Positions 53,052 through 64,000 of a stretch of 64,000 nucleotides of DNA are shown here, in pieces. How positions within the stretch are numbered: the stretch's first letter is position 1; every line of letters begins with the position of its first letter. Both the position numbers and the translations under genes were made by a program. The DNA is from Exophiala sp. HKRS030 (taxonomy: Eukaryota; Ascomycota; Eurotiomycetes; Chaetothyriales; Herpotrichiellaceae): the NCBI GenBank assembly GCA_023897205.1, contig JAHWDD010000010.1:930001-994000 (forward strand), written 5' to 3'. The notes beneath the pieces were generated by a model. It was not told the DNA's origin and searched no databases. It saw nothing but the letters and a program-made list of their open reading frames with translations.

Positions 53052-54542
53052 TTACAAGTACAGACCCTCCGGCTCGCCCTCGCTCTTGGTCTTCATGACG
53101 CTCTCCCTCGCACTGCGGAAGTCGGCCATGTTGACGCGCATGCGTCGCTCACGGAGTGCCCGCAACCCGGCCTCGGAGCAGATGGCCTTGATGTCAGCGC
53201 CGCTGAGGTCGTCCTTTTGCGCAATGAACTCGTCGAGGTCCACATCCTCGGCCAGGCTCATCTTGCTTGTGTGCAGCGTAAAGATCTTCTTCTTGGTGTT
53301 CTGGTCGGGGTTCTCAAAGAGAATCTTCCGGTCGATACGCCCAGGTCGGATCAGTGCAGGGTCCAAAGTCTCGATCTTGTTGGTAGCCATGATGACTTTA
53401 ACATCTCCTCGATCGTCAAATCCGTCAAGCTGGTTCAGGAGCTCAAGCATGGTTCGCTGAATTTCACGTTCACCACCAGATGTCGACTCGTATCGCTTTG
53501 TGCCGATGGCATCAATCTCATCAATGAAGACAATGCTGGGTGCATTCTCGGCGGCAACTTGGAACAGTTGTCGGACCAAACGAGGCCCGTCACCCAGGTA
53601 TTTCTGGATCAGTTCCGATCCTACGATACGCAGGAAAGTGGCTGATGTCTGATTGGCAACGGCCTTTGCAAGCAATGTCTTTCCTGTCCCTGGAGCACCA
53701 TAGAGAATGACACCCTTCGGAGGCTTGATACCCATCTCTTCATACAACTCCGGATGAAGTAAAGGTAACTCCACGGCCTCTCGAACTTCTTGGATCTGTG
53801 ACTCCAGGCCACCGATATCTGCATATGATTCCGTAGGTGCTTTATCGAGCTTCATAACGGAAACCAGAGGATCGGCATCGTCCGTCAGAACACCAACAAC
53901 CGACACGGATTTGTGATGTAGAAGGATTGAAGCGCCGGGTTCGAGGAGATCTTTGTCGACGAAAGACATGATCGAAACGTAGTATTCGGGGCCGGTGGCA
54001 CTTGAAACGATGGCATGGTCGTCGTCGATAAGCTCCTCCAGGTTGCCAACGCCCATAGGACTACCTCGCATATCATCAACCCGACTTCTTTCGTCGGCAT
54101 TCCGATCTAGCTCTGCGCCTTCTGTAGCGGCAGCCGGGGCCTGTGTCTGCGCTGCTTTGGTCTTGCGTATGCGTTCCTGATTCTCGACATACTCTTCTTC
54201 CAGAAGCAGATGATCATGCACTCTCTGCATCCTCAGATACCGTAACTTGCATCGTGCAGTAGGATAGATGGTGGGCAGCTTCGCAGCGGCATTGGGTCCA
54301 GCTTGCTTGCGCTTCTTCCGTCCAATGCGGGTGGTCGGTTGTGGAGGAGGTTCGTACTTTGGCTTCTCCTTCTAAGAGACAGTCAGCAAAACCAATGCGG
54401 AGATTCATGACGATGCGTACCTTCTTGTCCTTATCCTCTTTGCCGCCCTGCCCAGGAGGGCCGCCTCCCATTTGTGATTGTTGATTTCCCTATTGGTTCT
54501 CAGCCTTGCTACCATCAGACTGAAACAGAGAATACCTACCAT
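53052..54542 (-). CDS. RPT2: 26S proteasome regulatory ATPase Rpt2 (S4)
   Basis: Exons on the minus strand are 54542-54540 (the ATG alone), 54489-54421 and 54371-53052, giving 463 aa. The first exon supplies only the start codon, and the second begins [13 protein letters not shown], so the mature start MGNQQS matches the N-myristoylation signal conserved in Rpt2. An AAA+ core follows, with Walker A GAPGTGKT (249-256), Walker B IVFIDEID (304-311) and the arginine-finger region [15 protein letters not shown]. The C-terminal residues LYL form the HbYX motif that opens the 20S gate. Rpt2 sits in the ATPase ring, with its N-terminal coiled coil ([16 protein letters not shown]) pairing with Rpt1. 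The ordering of the three exons is well supported by GTAGGT and GTACGC donors. Confidence 0.95.
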
Positions 54543-55165
54543 GTTTAATCAGAGACCAGATGTCGAATTCAAATATCACAAGAGAGAAAAAGATCAACAC
54601 TGAAGCATGAAAGCAGCCAGGTTGTTGTTCAATGGCTACACAGGTAATTGATGCACAGTTACGCCAGCAAGCGCGCCTAGTCTGACTAACTAGTGGTTCG
54701 GCTGCCGCTTTAACCAGCCTCGGCTGACTCCCCCAAAGGCGTTCTCCAACAAGATCGCACGGCGTTCATATGCTCGAAACAATTGACAAAGTGAGGCTGG
54801 CAATCAGAAGGCAACAGACTAGGCACACTTGGTTGAGACTGTGTGACCTGACAGAATCCTCCCTGAGGAACCAAGATCTCAGTTCAGCGACTGGCATCGT
54901 ACTGCCTGAATCGCGATCTCAGGCTTATTGTCTTCCCGGCTACCTGCGACTCATCCTGCTTCGATGCGATTCTTTGAAAAGACAGTCTACTCTCCCTCCT
55001 AACACTGTTTGTCCATTGATGAAAAGCATTGCAGTGATCTCTTCATATTCCTGAGATTTTCTCTGCGATCAGCCGTCCACCTTAATCCTCTATCTCATTC
55101 CGCTAGCACTCCGACGGCAATACCGGCTTCACAGTTGCTTCCCCGCCGATCAAGGTGCAGAGAAA
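54543..55165. other. Intergenic: divergent promoter of RPT2 and UBC1
   Basis: About 620 bases. Two proteasome/ubiquitin genes diverge from here. I did not find a GGTGGCAAA-type proteasome box by eye. Nothing else recognised. Confidence 0.4.
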
Positions 55166-55956
55166 ATGGCAGGGCAAAAGGCGAGACGGTTAGCGAAAGA
55201 GCTGGCAGACATCCGAGCTGATTCCGAGACCACCGTCTTTGCTGAGACCGTAGGAGACAGCCTTACAAACCTCAGAGGCACCTTCAAAGCCCCATCAGGG
55301 ACCCCATACGAAGGCGGCAACTATGAAGTTTCTATCAAGATTCCCAATGAGTACCCTTTCAAGCCACCGGTGATGAAATTCGTGACAAAGATCTGGCACC
55401 CGAATATCTCCAGTGTAACGGTAAGAAGCGCCCGAGCTGATCCACCTGGCTCAACAGAGAACTAACATGCTTAAAGGGTGCTATTTGCCTTGATACCCTC
55501 AGCACAGGCTGGTCCCCTGTCTTGACCATCAAGGCTGCCATGATATCTTTACAATCTCTCCTCAACTCACCAGAACCCAAGGATCCTCAAGATGCGGTCG
55601 TCGCCCAACAGATGATCAAGGACCCCAAGGAATTCGAGAGGCAAGCAAAGGCATGGGCAGTGACATATGCTGGGGCACCAAAATCCTTGATCGGTGAAAG
55701 CAGTGGAGGATCTACCGCAGAGTCAATCGAAAAAGCTGAGAAGGCAAGCAAAGAGCGTGAAGCAGCTGCAAATATGGCCGTGTATGATGGGTACAACAAA
55801 GATCTGATTGACCGATTCGTGCACATGGGATTTGATGTGGAACGCGTAGTAGAGGCATTTAATTATGTTGGTATTGACCGCAATGAGGGACAAGACTATG
55901 AACTTGAGGAGGCCTACATGGGTGACATTACCGCCAGACTGCTCGGTGAACCCTGA
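55166..55956 (+). CDS. UBC1: Ubiquitin-conjugating enzyme E2 with UBA domain (Ubc1/UBE2K)
   Basis: Exons 55166-55420 and 55477-55956 give 244 aa. The UBC core has RGTFKAPSGTPYEGGNYEVS, YPFKPPVMKFVTKIWHPNIS and the active-site C89 in GAICLDTLSTGWSP; the intron separates HPNISSVT from this Cys. A C-terminal UBA domain is formed by YDGYNKDLIDRFVHMGFDVE and VVEAFNYVGID. This is the layout of Ubc1, which makes K48-linked chains for the proteasome. It is divergent from RPT2, so two parts of the ubiquitin-proteasome system share a promoter region. Confidence 0.92.
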
Positions 55957-56374
55957 ATATTAAGAGGGTGGGATCGAAGCATTGCTGCATAAAGCGCTGG
56001 TGTTCATAGGATTTGGGGCCACTGCACATTTCATCATGGATGTATATCATGACGGTTGATGACCACACGAGACAATGAGAATTCTCAGTTTGAGCGCCTC
56101 TGATTCTCCAACGGCCCTGTAGGTGCGATTAAAGCATACTCCGTAACACATTGTCACAGATGCAGCCGCTTGGTGTTAGTGTTGCTGTGGGGTGCAGAAT
56201 AATAATATCGGCATCAAGTGATCGTCGATATTTGAGCATCATATTATTTTCGAGGTTTTGCTAGAGGCACTTCCATACTATTGTAAAGCGCATCGAATTA
56301 ACAATACACGACACAACACCAGGTGAATTTTCAATCGAGTCTAGATCATTTGCGATGCTTCGCTCGTGCCCATC
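55957..56374. other. Intergenic
   Basis: 418 bases with one TACTCCGTA (56137-56145). 3' flank of UBC1 and promoter of the cyclin gene. No gene. Confidence 0.4.
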
Positions 56375-57587
56375 ATGATCGAAGACGATGGGTACAGATC
56401 GTCGTCACAGTATCGACTCTGGTCGTACACAAAGAACAGACTGGCTCAAATACGCCAAAACACTAACGATATTGCCTCAGAGCGTGTCAAAGCCGCATTC
56501 CGAAGAGCACAGGCTGCTAAATCATCTCAGAATGGATCAAATGATCCCCTTGAGAACGACGGACAGGGAGAGACTCCCGTAGAAATCCAGACCTTGACAG
56601 TCGATGAGGAACTGAAGATAGTCGAATGGGGTTGCTCCAAGATGCAGGATATGGGAGAGGCCATGAATCCACGGATTCCCTCGCACGTCGTGGTATGTCA
56701 CTACCACGAGACTCCCTCTTTTAAAAACCTCTGGACAAATGCCCATGTGAGCGGATTCTGACCTTTGTATATAGGCCACGGCTATTCAATATCTTCGGCG
56801 ATTCTACCTCACCAATTCGCCAATGACTTATCATCCCAAACAAATCATCGCATGCGCACTTTATCTTGCAACAAAGGCTGACCACTTCTACATTTCACTT
56901 TCGAAATTTGTGGCAGAGCTCGAAGACCTGACAGAAGACAATGTCAAGGCTCCTGAATTTCTACTCCTACAAGGACTCCGCTTCACACTGGATGTACGCC
57001 ACCCTATGAAAGGTCTGGCTGGAGGCCACATAGAAATGAATGTAATGGCCGAAGAAGGCCTGCTAGGAAATATATCGACATCTACTGGATCAGCGAAGAG
57101 GATAGGCCAAGCTGCCGATCGGGCCAAGAAGTTACTGGCCACGGCTGCTCAATTGACGGATGCCTATTTCCTTTACACGCCCAGTCAGATCTGGCTCGCT
57201 GCTATGATGGTAGCAGACAAAGAGCTCGTCGAGATATATCTCGAACAAAAACTGTCCCAATTGCAGGCAAATGATCATGGCACTGTCATCAAGGAAAAGA
57301 TCGTGTCAACAATTGTTGCATGTGCTGCTCTGCTTGAAGCATATCGATCGCCGAATGACGACGCTTCTCAGAGGAAGGAGATGAGACGGATTGGAAAGAA
57401 GTTGACGGTCTGCCAGGACCCGGAAAAGCTTGACATTGTCGCAGTTGCGAGGGCAAAGGCTGCTGAGAAGAGAGAGGGGGAAGGCAGCGACACAGAGAAG
57501 GCGCTCAAGAAGCGTAAGCTGGAAAGGGAGCGACGGGAAAAGGATGGCGACGTCTTTGGTCCTGAGCTGAAAGACATACAGTCCTGA
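56375..57587 (+). CDS. CCL1: Cyclin H / Ccl1-like (TFIIH kinase subunit)
   Basis: Exons 56375-56692 and 56775-57587 give 376 aa. The N-terminus, with SSSQYRLWSYTKNRLAQIRQ, is a Ccl1 signature. Two cyclin folds follow: EELKIVEWGCSKMQDMGEAM (start of the first fold) and ATAIQYLRRFYLTNSPMTYH, then HPKQIIACALYLATKADHFY. The second fold contains YTPSQIWLAAMMVADKELVE. Cyclin H activates Kin28/CDK7 in TFIIH and CAK. The C-terminus is basic and coiled (KALKKRKLERERREKDGD). The ATG at 56375 is the first in frame; an in-frame stretch upstream to 56366 has no ATG. Confidence 0.85.
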
Positions 57588-58022
57588 TTCAAGTCGTTCA
57601 TTGCCCTTGGCTTGGATATCCGGACAACATCAGCGACAAGGTAGCCTTAGTCAGCCACGATTGTTTGATAGAGCCATTCGAGCAGTTTATGAGCCTTTCC
57701 AAGCTCATCATCATACGAGTAGTAGTCATGACAGGCATTCTTGAATTCTCACTTTTGCATGTGCTATTTTCTTCGCCACTGTTGAGTCAAGTGGATTTCG
57801 GGATCGGCCCAAAAGGGAAATATTAACAGTTGTCGTCTTTCCCCACCCAACATCAAGTTGCATTCAAAACGCTGACGATAGTAAAAGTATTGTGGTCGTA
57901 ACGAATTCAACGCTCTAGAAGGACTAGAAATAAATAAATATCCTTCCAAAATCCAGAGAAATATCATCTCACTGCCGAAGAGTTCCAAAACACTATCAAG
58001 ACTGCTTCAAAATATTTCCACA
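57588..58022. other. Intergenic
   Basis: 435 bases: 3' flank of the cyclin gene and promoter of the oxidoreductase gene. A/T-rich after 57880. Nothing recognised. Confidence 0.35.
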
Positions 58023-59149
58023 ATGGCTGGCGGAAAGTACAACGTGGGCATCATCGGATATGGACTGAGCGCGAAGACCTTCCATATTCCTTTCATCAAG
58101 GCGGTCTCCGACTTCAACTTGTACGCGATTGTTCAAAGAAGTCCGAAGCCCAATGACGACGCAAGCAAAGACCATCCAGGTATTAAGCTATATCATTCAG
58201 CGGACGATCTTTACAAGGACGATCAAGTTCACGTGGTGATTGTCACGACAAGCCCAGAGTTACATCTGGAGATGGCGAAGGCTGCTCTGCTCGCGAAGAA
58301 ACATGGTAAGTTTTTCATCCCTCTCTGGACGCGCTCGACTGACTAGATATTGCAGTCGTGGTGGAGAAGCCATTCACTCCCACAGCGGCCGAGGCACAAG
58401 AACTCGTCGACACGGCGAAAGCCCAAGGTGTTCTTGTAACAGTGTATCAGAACCGTCGATGGGATTCTGATTTCCTGACGCTCAAAAAGTACATCCAGGA
58501 CGGCAGCTTGGGCAGGGTCGTCGAATTCGAATCCCATTTTGACCGACATCGTCCTGACCCACCGGCCGATACGTGGAAGGCACATCCGACCCCTGGGAAT
58601 AGCGCTGTTTACGATCTAGGCACTCACTTAATGGATCAAGTGGTTCACCTTTTTGGTATGCCCCAGCGAGTGACCGGATTTGTGGGTTCGCAAAGAGCAG
58701 AAAACCCGACCGGCCTGGAGGACTCTTGCACGGTATTGCTGCACTACCCAGGCATGCTGGCCACGATCAAAGCTGGAGTAGTAAGCCCTGAAGTACAGCA
58801 GCTACGCTTCTGGGTTCGCGGCGTGAACGGATCGTTCAAGAAATTTCACTTGGATCCACAGGAAGATCAGTTGAGAAAGCAAGGCTTGGGCCCGGGTGAC
58901 AAAGGCTACGGCTACGAGCCAGAAGACAGATACGGAACGCTCAATGTCTGCAAGAACGACAAGATTGAAAGTCGGGTCGTGCCAACGGTGGAACCGCCGA
59001 CGTATGTTGAGTATTATCGAAGACTGGCAGCTACCTTGAATGGCGATGCTGCTCAGATCCCTGTGCCTCCAGAGCAGGCTGTGGGGCTGATTAAGCTTGT
59101 TGAGCTTGCTAGAGAGAGTTCGAAGCTGGGAAAGACGATGGAGGTTTAG
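58023..59149 (+). CDS. Gfo/Idh/MocA-family oxidoreductase
   Basis: Exons 58023-58305 and 58356-59149 give 358 aa. The N-terminal Rossmann fold begins YNVGIIGYGLSAKTFHIPF and has HVVIVTTSPELHLEMAK. The family motif EKP (VVVEKPFTPTAAEAQELV) sits just after the intron. The C-terminal part has NRRWDSDFLTLKKYI and GNSAVYDLGTHLMDQVVHLF, where D-x2-x-H is the catalytic Lys/Asp/His site of this family. Members oxidise sugars, inositols or biliverdin with NAD(P); the substrate is not set. It resembles the fungal YCR-type or dimeric dihydrodiol dehydrogenase-like branch, which cannot be separated by eye. Confidence 0.88.
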
Positions 59150-59389
59150 ATCAGTACACAAGATCAAAACGATGTGCTTGTTACGAGTAGATGAACGAGG
59201 AGCACTTCTTGGGGTTCGTCTACTTTGCCGTATAGATGTCTACGTAGGGCGGATCCTACGAACCGAGCAACGTACTTTATTTACTCCAACTCGTGGAGAG
59301 CCTCTATATTTACTTAAGAATACTCGATATACTCGGTCGACCACGAGTGCGAGGAGTTCGACGTCTGCTTTCTGCACTCATTTTTGTCA

Positions 59390-62300
59390 ATGTACAATGG
59401 TTACGCTTTGGCCCTCCATGGCTCCAATGCTTGTAACCAACTTGCTCAGTCATTGACATTTCATACCTGCTGTTGCCAGAAACGCCTCTCATTAAGCCAG
59501 GCATTGCGATATGTGAAAAGCCACCCGCCACCTGCACTATGCTGCTCGAATTCCATATGCGCTGCTGGGCTGTCCTCCCAGTGCCAATCAGACGGGTCCC
59601 GAAAGACACGAAACAACACAGTCCGGCCAAGGAGGCTGAACACGCCCAAAGTGTTTCTCTCTGGGTCAAAGCTTGATGATCAGCCCGCTGCGCGAAGCCG
59701 CCAGTCTCGCCACGGCTTTCATACGATCGCACCTTTAGCTGTTCCCCAAGGTCACAGAGTGCACAACCCGACTGCCAAACCTCCGAATAGACCTCCGCCT
59801 CCTCCCCCACCTGCGGCCAATACATCCCTTCCTCCAGCGCCGGTCGTACCTTCTCGTATTGGAGTTTCAACGGGACGACCCGCACTCGGAAATCGAAGAA
59901 AGGCAGGGAGTTCTAGTGATGATAAACGACCGGCTCCTCACAATCCCTCCCAGGAGATGCAACGGCAGAAAGATCTAGAAGAAGCCTTTTTCCGATTGCA
60001 AGGCCATATAGCAAAGGCGACGCTAAGATTGGAACGGCTTCACCAAGAGCTCGCTGCCTGGAAAGAGCACAATGTCATTGGCCAAGAGTTACACCTTGCG
60101 AGGAAAGCTGCACGACAGCAATACATCCAAGATCTAGCTGTTACGAGGGCGAATGATCTGGTGATGCCACTGGACAACCGTCTGAGCAGGATATCTCACA
60201 ATGTCGACACTCTTCGACGACACTTTGCTGGTGAATGCGAACTAATGCGGACTTACAGACGCCGATTGGTGGCTGACATCGAAGAAACCGTTGCCCAGAT
60301 GACAGATATGCACCAAGAGGATTCAGTTGATGTCTTGTTGCAAGAATCTGGCCATCTGTTCAGTGATTTGACTCGCCTGGGTCTGTCACCAAGTGATCTG
60401 ATAGGGATCTGTGAGGGACTGCAAACCCGGGGCCTGTGGGAAATGAATGAAGAAGTGCGATTCTGGAGGGAGTATAGTCCCATGGGTGGCAAGACTCCAA
60501 ATGTCAAGCTCGCGTTGACCAAGATAATCGACCTGCGCCCCAAGCTGGACATCAATGCAGTGGCGATTTCATTGGAAGTCCACCATCTTCGGAAAATCAG
60601 GAGAAACCGCATGAGCTACGAACGCCACCCAGAACTCTTCCAGTATCTCCTCCACGACCTCAAGTTCTACCTTGCCCTAAACCGGATTGCTAACACCGCG
60701 AATGCGATTTTCCATGAAGCTCGTAACTTCGGTTTCTGGGTACATTCATCATTTCCTGTCAAAACTAGTAGAAATGTGTTCAGGAAATGGTCTGATCTTC
60801 GCTTGTGGCTGCTTATACAAAAGGTTGCCCGGGGCGCTTCAACTCTAAAGGCCCACTATTGGGATCATCTCCGCGGCTTGAAGGTGTTTGCCATTGACTC
60901 AACCTCGTCTGACCTACCTCTCCAGCTGGCACGAGTGTCGGACTTTGGACCGTTCACGGTATGCCAACAGAATTTCAACGATATCTTAAAGCTCGTTATC
61001 GATTTCAAGGACGAAATGGAAGGATTCAGGAAGTTCAACCCACAATTCAAGGCAGAAGTGGATCAGCGTCCAGCTCTTAATCTTTTCCTTGAAAATCGTG
61101 AATGGCAGTGGAAAGCAACACACCATGTGAGGAGCAGATTTTGGCGTGACTTGGAAGCTGCTATTCATTGGAAAGCTGCCGCAGATCTATGCCTGGGCTT
61201 TGTCCCGCGACCAGTTAGTCGAAGCCTGATGAGAGTGCCTGAGAATCTTAATTCAGTCGATCGAGGACCGAAGGCAAGCCATGTGCCCGTCGCAGGGTTT
61301 ATAGATCATCGGTTGCCGCTTTCCGGGTGTCTCTACCCTCAAGGGCCGTCTGTGCCTGTGAAATACATCACCTCGTCTGTGAGGGCCTCTACGGTTATTC
61401 AGGATCTTTCCAAGACCAGAGTCATTGCTCTTGACCTGGTCATGAAAGATGCACCCGAAGCGAGAGCTGTATCATCAAGTAAGGGGGCTTCCCGCACCTC
61501 ACTCACTTCGGCACGCCTCCCAATTGATTTTGTGGTCATGACGACTGAAACTGAAGTGGCAATCTTCCACATTGGATATCTGGGTCCCATGGAAGTCATA
61601 TCAACCGGGCTGTTCGAGCCGATCCTTGAGAATGAATCTATCCTGAAAGTTGGCTTCAACATCGAGCACCAGAAACGGCTGCTTTCAAAATATCTCTGTC
61701 ACAGGCTTATCCAATACCATGACCTCCGGCTACAACCTCAACGCCACATCGCGACAGCCCAATCACCTATCGATGCCTCGTGGACCACCAAGGCTTCTGG
61801 CGCATATTCACAAAAGTCAGACCTCGCGAAGGGATTGAGAACTGCATACCAGAACCCATCCCTCTTCTTTCACAGTAAGTGCTTGAAACTCTGAGTCGTG
61901 ACTGATGCTCAGGCTGACACCGACAGATCTGGCTTCAACTGGCTACGCAGCCTTGAAAATGTATGCTGCTGCATGCAGAGCGCGTGACACTGGTGCAGCA
62001 TCGGCCGCGGAGAGCCAAGGACAGATCCCGTCTCCAAATCTCGGGCCCGTCTTGATTTATGCTGATACCAGTTCGCCTGCGCGCGCGACGTATAGGGAGT
62101 TGAATCTTCCATATGTCGAACGTAAGAAGATTTTGCTGGGACTAGCAAGAGGAATGGCGAAGACGATGTATGAAGACACCTTGCACGCGAAAGACCTGCC
62201 ATGGCTGGCCAAAAGCCTTCCAGCCTCGGTCAGACAGGCATATGTTGAGGAAGACGGTGACCTGCATGCGTATGTACTTTTCACCTCATTCCACGAAAAC

Positions 62301-63182
62301 CTAGAGACTATCGCGGGGTATCTGGAGGTTGATGATGCCGTCTCGAGAATCCTTGTCGCCGCCGAACGATATCAGCTACCTCTGCTTGATATTGATCGGA
62401 AATATCTGTCTACCCTGAGGGGCTTTGGCTCTGCGCCAAGCACCGAGAATGAAGTTGCACAGATTCTTAAAATTAGGACAAAGAAGAAATCCCGTAAGCG
62501 ACGAAGAAGAAAGCCGGGAGGCCTTCCAGACGAATCAGAAGTTGAGATATATGAAGCTCTAGATGAGAAGGCCAGTCTTCCTGAGGAAATGTTTCAGATG
62601 GAGGCCGTGCCACCCAAGGTTTCATCAGCAGAGTCCGATGTGTCGAAGGCCCTGACGAAAGAAGTTGAACGGTTGAAGGAGGTGGCACATGGAGGTTCGG
62701 ATGACGTGAAGATTTCACCGAAAGATAAGAAGGCAGCCCATGCCTCTCCCAAAGAGCGGAAAAAGAGATTATCGGTCATGTCCGACACGAGCCGCGCAAT
62801 ACGGTTCAGCCCTTCCTCGACGACAGTTCTATCGACAAAGAGACGGACGGCAGTCAAGACCACAGTGATGAGCGTGGCGACCGCGAAGTCCGCTTCTCCA
62901 GACCTGGCCGAGAACAAAACACCCAGCTCGGTATTGTTTTCACCGTTGTGGACCAAGGCCAAGCACGATGCTCCCCGAGAGTCGCCGGACAAAGGTTTAG
63001 AGGCCTCGTCGGCCAACAAGACTGGGGCGCACAAGGTCCGCAAAAGAGCGAGGAAGGCGAGCGGCCAAAGGCACGTGGGCACCAGTACACAGGCGGCGTC
63101 TTCCAAAAGATCGACGCGGTGGGACTCTACTTCGACCAAGCAGTCGCAATCTCTGCATCCGCCCTACAAGACGCTGCGGTAG
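59390..63182 (+). CDS. Large protein with a degenerate RNase D-like 3'-5' exonuclease domain
   Basis: Exons 59390-61874 and 61927-63182 give 1246 aa. The N-terminus is basic and Ser/Pro-rich (RQSRHGFHTIAPL), suggesting mitochondrial import. A long coiled-coil and helical middle follows (KDLEEAFFRLQGHIAKATLR; VEVHHLRKIRRN-like). Near residue 675 a DEDD-exonuclease-like core begins: TRVIALDLVMKDAPEA in place of the DxE motif, then ILKVGFNIEHQKRLLSKYLC, and, after the intron, NLASTGYAALKMYAAACRAR in place of the D-x3-Y..DA..L pattern. Each acidic catalytic residue appears replaced, so it is probably not a nuclease. The C-terminus is K/R-rich and acidic in patches (KKKSRKRRRRKPGG). No member of known function recognised. 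Confidence 0.55.
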
Positions 63183-63485
63183 CCTGCCGAGGGGGATGTC
63201 TTGGGGGCCGGATAAACATATATGATTTGTACGAACATGGTTGTACGAGCAGAACTTAATGAGGAATCTGGATCTGCCTAATACGATACTGGATGTGTAT
63301 ACCAAAAGAAGTCTCTTTGACGCACGCTATGAGTACTACCCAACGATGCATACTTGGGTAAGGTGTATAGTACACGAAACAATTAGATATGCAAGAAAGA
63401 TTCGTTCCGATCCCCAAAACAATATGGTTGTCATCATGCATGAGCCCATGCGAATAGCAACGCCAACACAAACAACGGCAACCGC
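63183..63485. other. Intergenic between convergent genes
   Basis: About 300 bases of 3' flanks. Nothing recognised. Confidence 0.35.
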
Positions 63486-64000
63486 TCAAGACCGTCCCCA
63501 TCTCCGCCAGAACCTGGTTTCCCTCTTTCCGGAGACGCCACCGTCATCTCTGCCGGCGACGCGCCAATAGTAAACCGGAATGCCGCTCGCCACAAACACC
63601 ACGACGATGACCGTCTGCAGAGGCTGGGCGATCACCGCGCGGCTGACCAGGAACAAACTCACGCAACAAAAAATGATGGGCGTGGTGATCCACGTGCGAT
63701 ACGGCCGTTCCAGATGGGGCTCCCGGATGCGCAGCACAATCAGCCCCAGCACGGTGAGGAAGTAAAAGGTGTACCCGGCGACGCCGTAAAACGTGATGAG
63801 CGTCTTGAACTCGCCCAGACAGACGTACACCATGCACAGAGCCATGTTGAGGAGCATTGCGTTGACGGGCGTGTAGCCCAGGCCGATGGACTCGTCGCCA
63901 AAAACCCGGGAGAGGAACTTGCTGAACCAGCTCCGTCGGCGCAGTTTCTTCAGAGGTCTGGGTGTTTCAGAGGCTGACGAGCCGGAGCCAAAGCCGAAAC
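63486..64000 (-). CDS. Amino acid permease, 3' part
   Basis: The last 171 residues of a membrane transporter; the 5' part lies beyond the right edge. Hydrophobic spans are seen in AMLLNMALCMVYVCLGEF, FYGVAGYTFYFLTVLGLIVL, TTPIIFCCVSLFLVSRAVI and PLQTVIVVVFVASGIPVYYW. The motif IREPHLERPYRTWITTPIIF is typical of the L-type amino acid transporter/MUP1 branch of the APC superfamily. The fragment begins in a hydrophilic loop (SETPRPLKKLRRRSWFSK). The cytosolic tail is basic (TRFWRRWGRS). Substrate unknown. Confidence 0.85.
   Translation of the reverse strand, partial: FGFGSGSSASETPRPLKKLRRRSWFSKFLSRVFGDESIGLGYTPVNAMLLNMALCMVYVCLGEFKTLITFYGVAGYTFYFLTVLGLIVLRIREPHLERPYRTWITTPIIFCCVSLFLVSRAVIAQPLQTVIVVVFVASGIPVYYWRVAGRDDGGVSGKRETRFWRRWGRS

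Larger units (their letters stand above)
31839..56145. repeat. Dispersed intergenic 9-mer TACTCCGTA/TACGGAGTA
   Basis: Seven exact copies were found by eye: 31839, 32297, 32646, 36260, 52530, 52717 and 56137. All lie between genes. Near-copies occur at 32660, 36281, 39199, 39226, 39400, 49891 and 53008. A 9-mer on both strands is expected about 0.5 times in 64 kb. Positions are scattered; the span given only brackets them. Confidence 0.6.

Noticed and set aside
1..64000. Transposons, CRISPR arrays, plasmid or phage features
   Set aside because: No terminal repeats, transposase, or spaced direct repeats seen; the sequence is fungal nuclear DNA.

Overview
The window is nuclear DNA from a filamentous ascomycete (Pezizomycotina). 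Nearly every gene has short spliceosomal introns of about 45-125 bases (GT..AG, often with a CTRAY-like branch point). The proteins are typical of the group: Zn2Cys6 regulators, a bZIP-DUF3425 factor, Vps17, Cti6, Ccl1, Lag1, Rpt2, Ubc1, Gcs1 and an Est1-like protein. Gene content and compactness fit Eurotiomycetes, and the aromatic-catabolism genes would suit a black yeast (Chaetothyriales), but the order is a guess. I saw no transposon, tRNA, rRNA or CRISPR array.

Layout. 1-9.7 kb holds housekeeping genes: the 5' part of an EST1/SMG7-like gene (-), an Acinus-like SAP/RRM protein (+), the ArfGAP Gcs1 (-), mitochondrial EF-G2/Mef2 (-) and a small SnoaL/NTF2-like protein (-). From 10.5 to 22.8 kb is a compact accessory block: Zn2Cys6 regulator, class A flavin monooxygenase, fumarylacetoacetase-fold hydrolase, single-domain VOC extradiol-type dioxygenase, an alpha/beta hydrolase resembling C-C bond hydrolases, and a second Zn2Cys6 regulator. 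23-39 kb holds Vps17, a CCCH zinc-finger/coiled-coil protein, a GFA-domain protein, a second flavin monooxygenase, a DUF1752/DUF3295-like protein and the PHD protein Cti6. 39.8-45 kb holds a bZIP-DUF3425 factor and an unrecognised protein with four tandem WDDTD repeats. 46-64 kb holds an SDR, a STRAP-like WD40 protein, ceramide synthase, Rpt2, Ubc1, cyclin H/Ccl1, a Gfo/Idh/MocA oxidoreductase, a large protein with a degenerate RNase D-like exonuclease domain, and the 3' end of an amino acid permease.

The block at 10.5-22.8 kb is the most interesting part. Its four enzyme types are those of a bacterial meta-cleavage pathway: ring hydroxylation, extradiol ring opening, C-C hydrolysis, and processing of the dienoate or acylpyruvate. 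They are flanked by two regulators. A patch of inverted CGG/CCG elements, including a 13-base inverted repeat built on CCGATCGG, lies upstream of the alpha/beta hydrolase. Fungi normally open aromatic rings by intradiol, homogentisate or gentisate routes, so a clustered extradiol route would be unusual. The substrate cannot be read from the sequence.

All gene models were spliced by eye. For most multi-exon genes the exon lengths and phases add up to a whole number of codons. The exceptions are noted in the entries: one frame jump in the first Zn2Cys6 gene, and the uncertain middle of the DUF1752-like gene.
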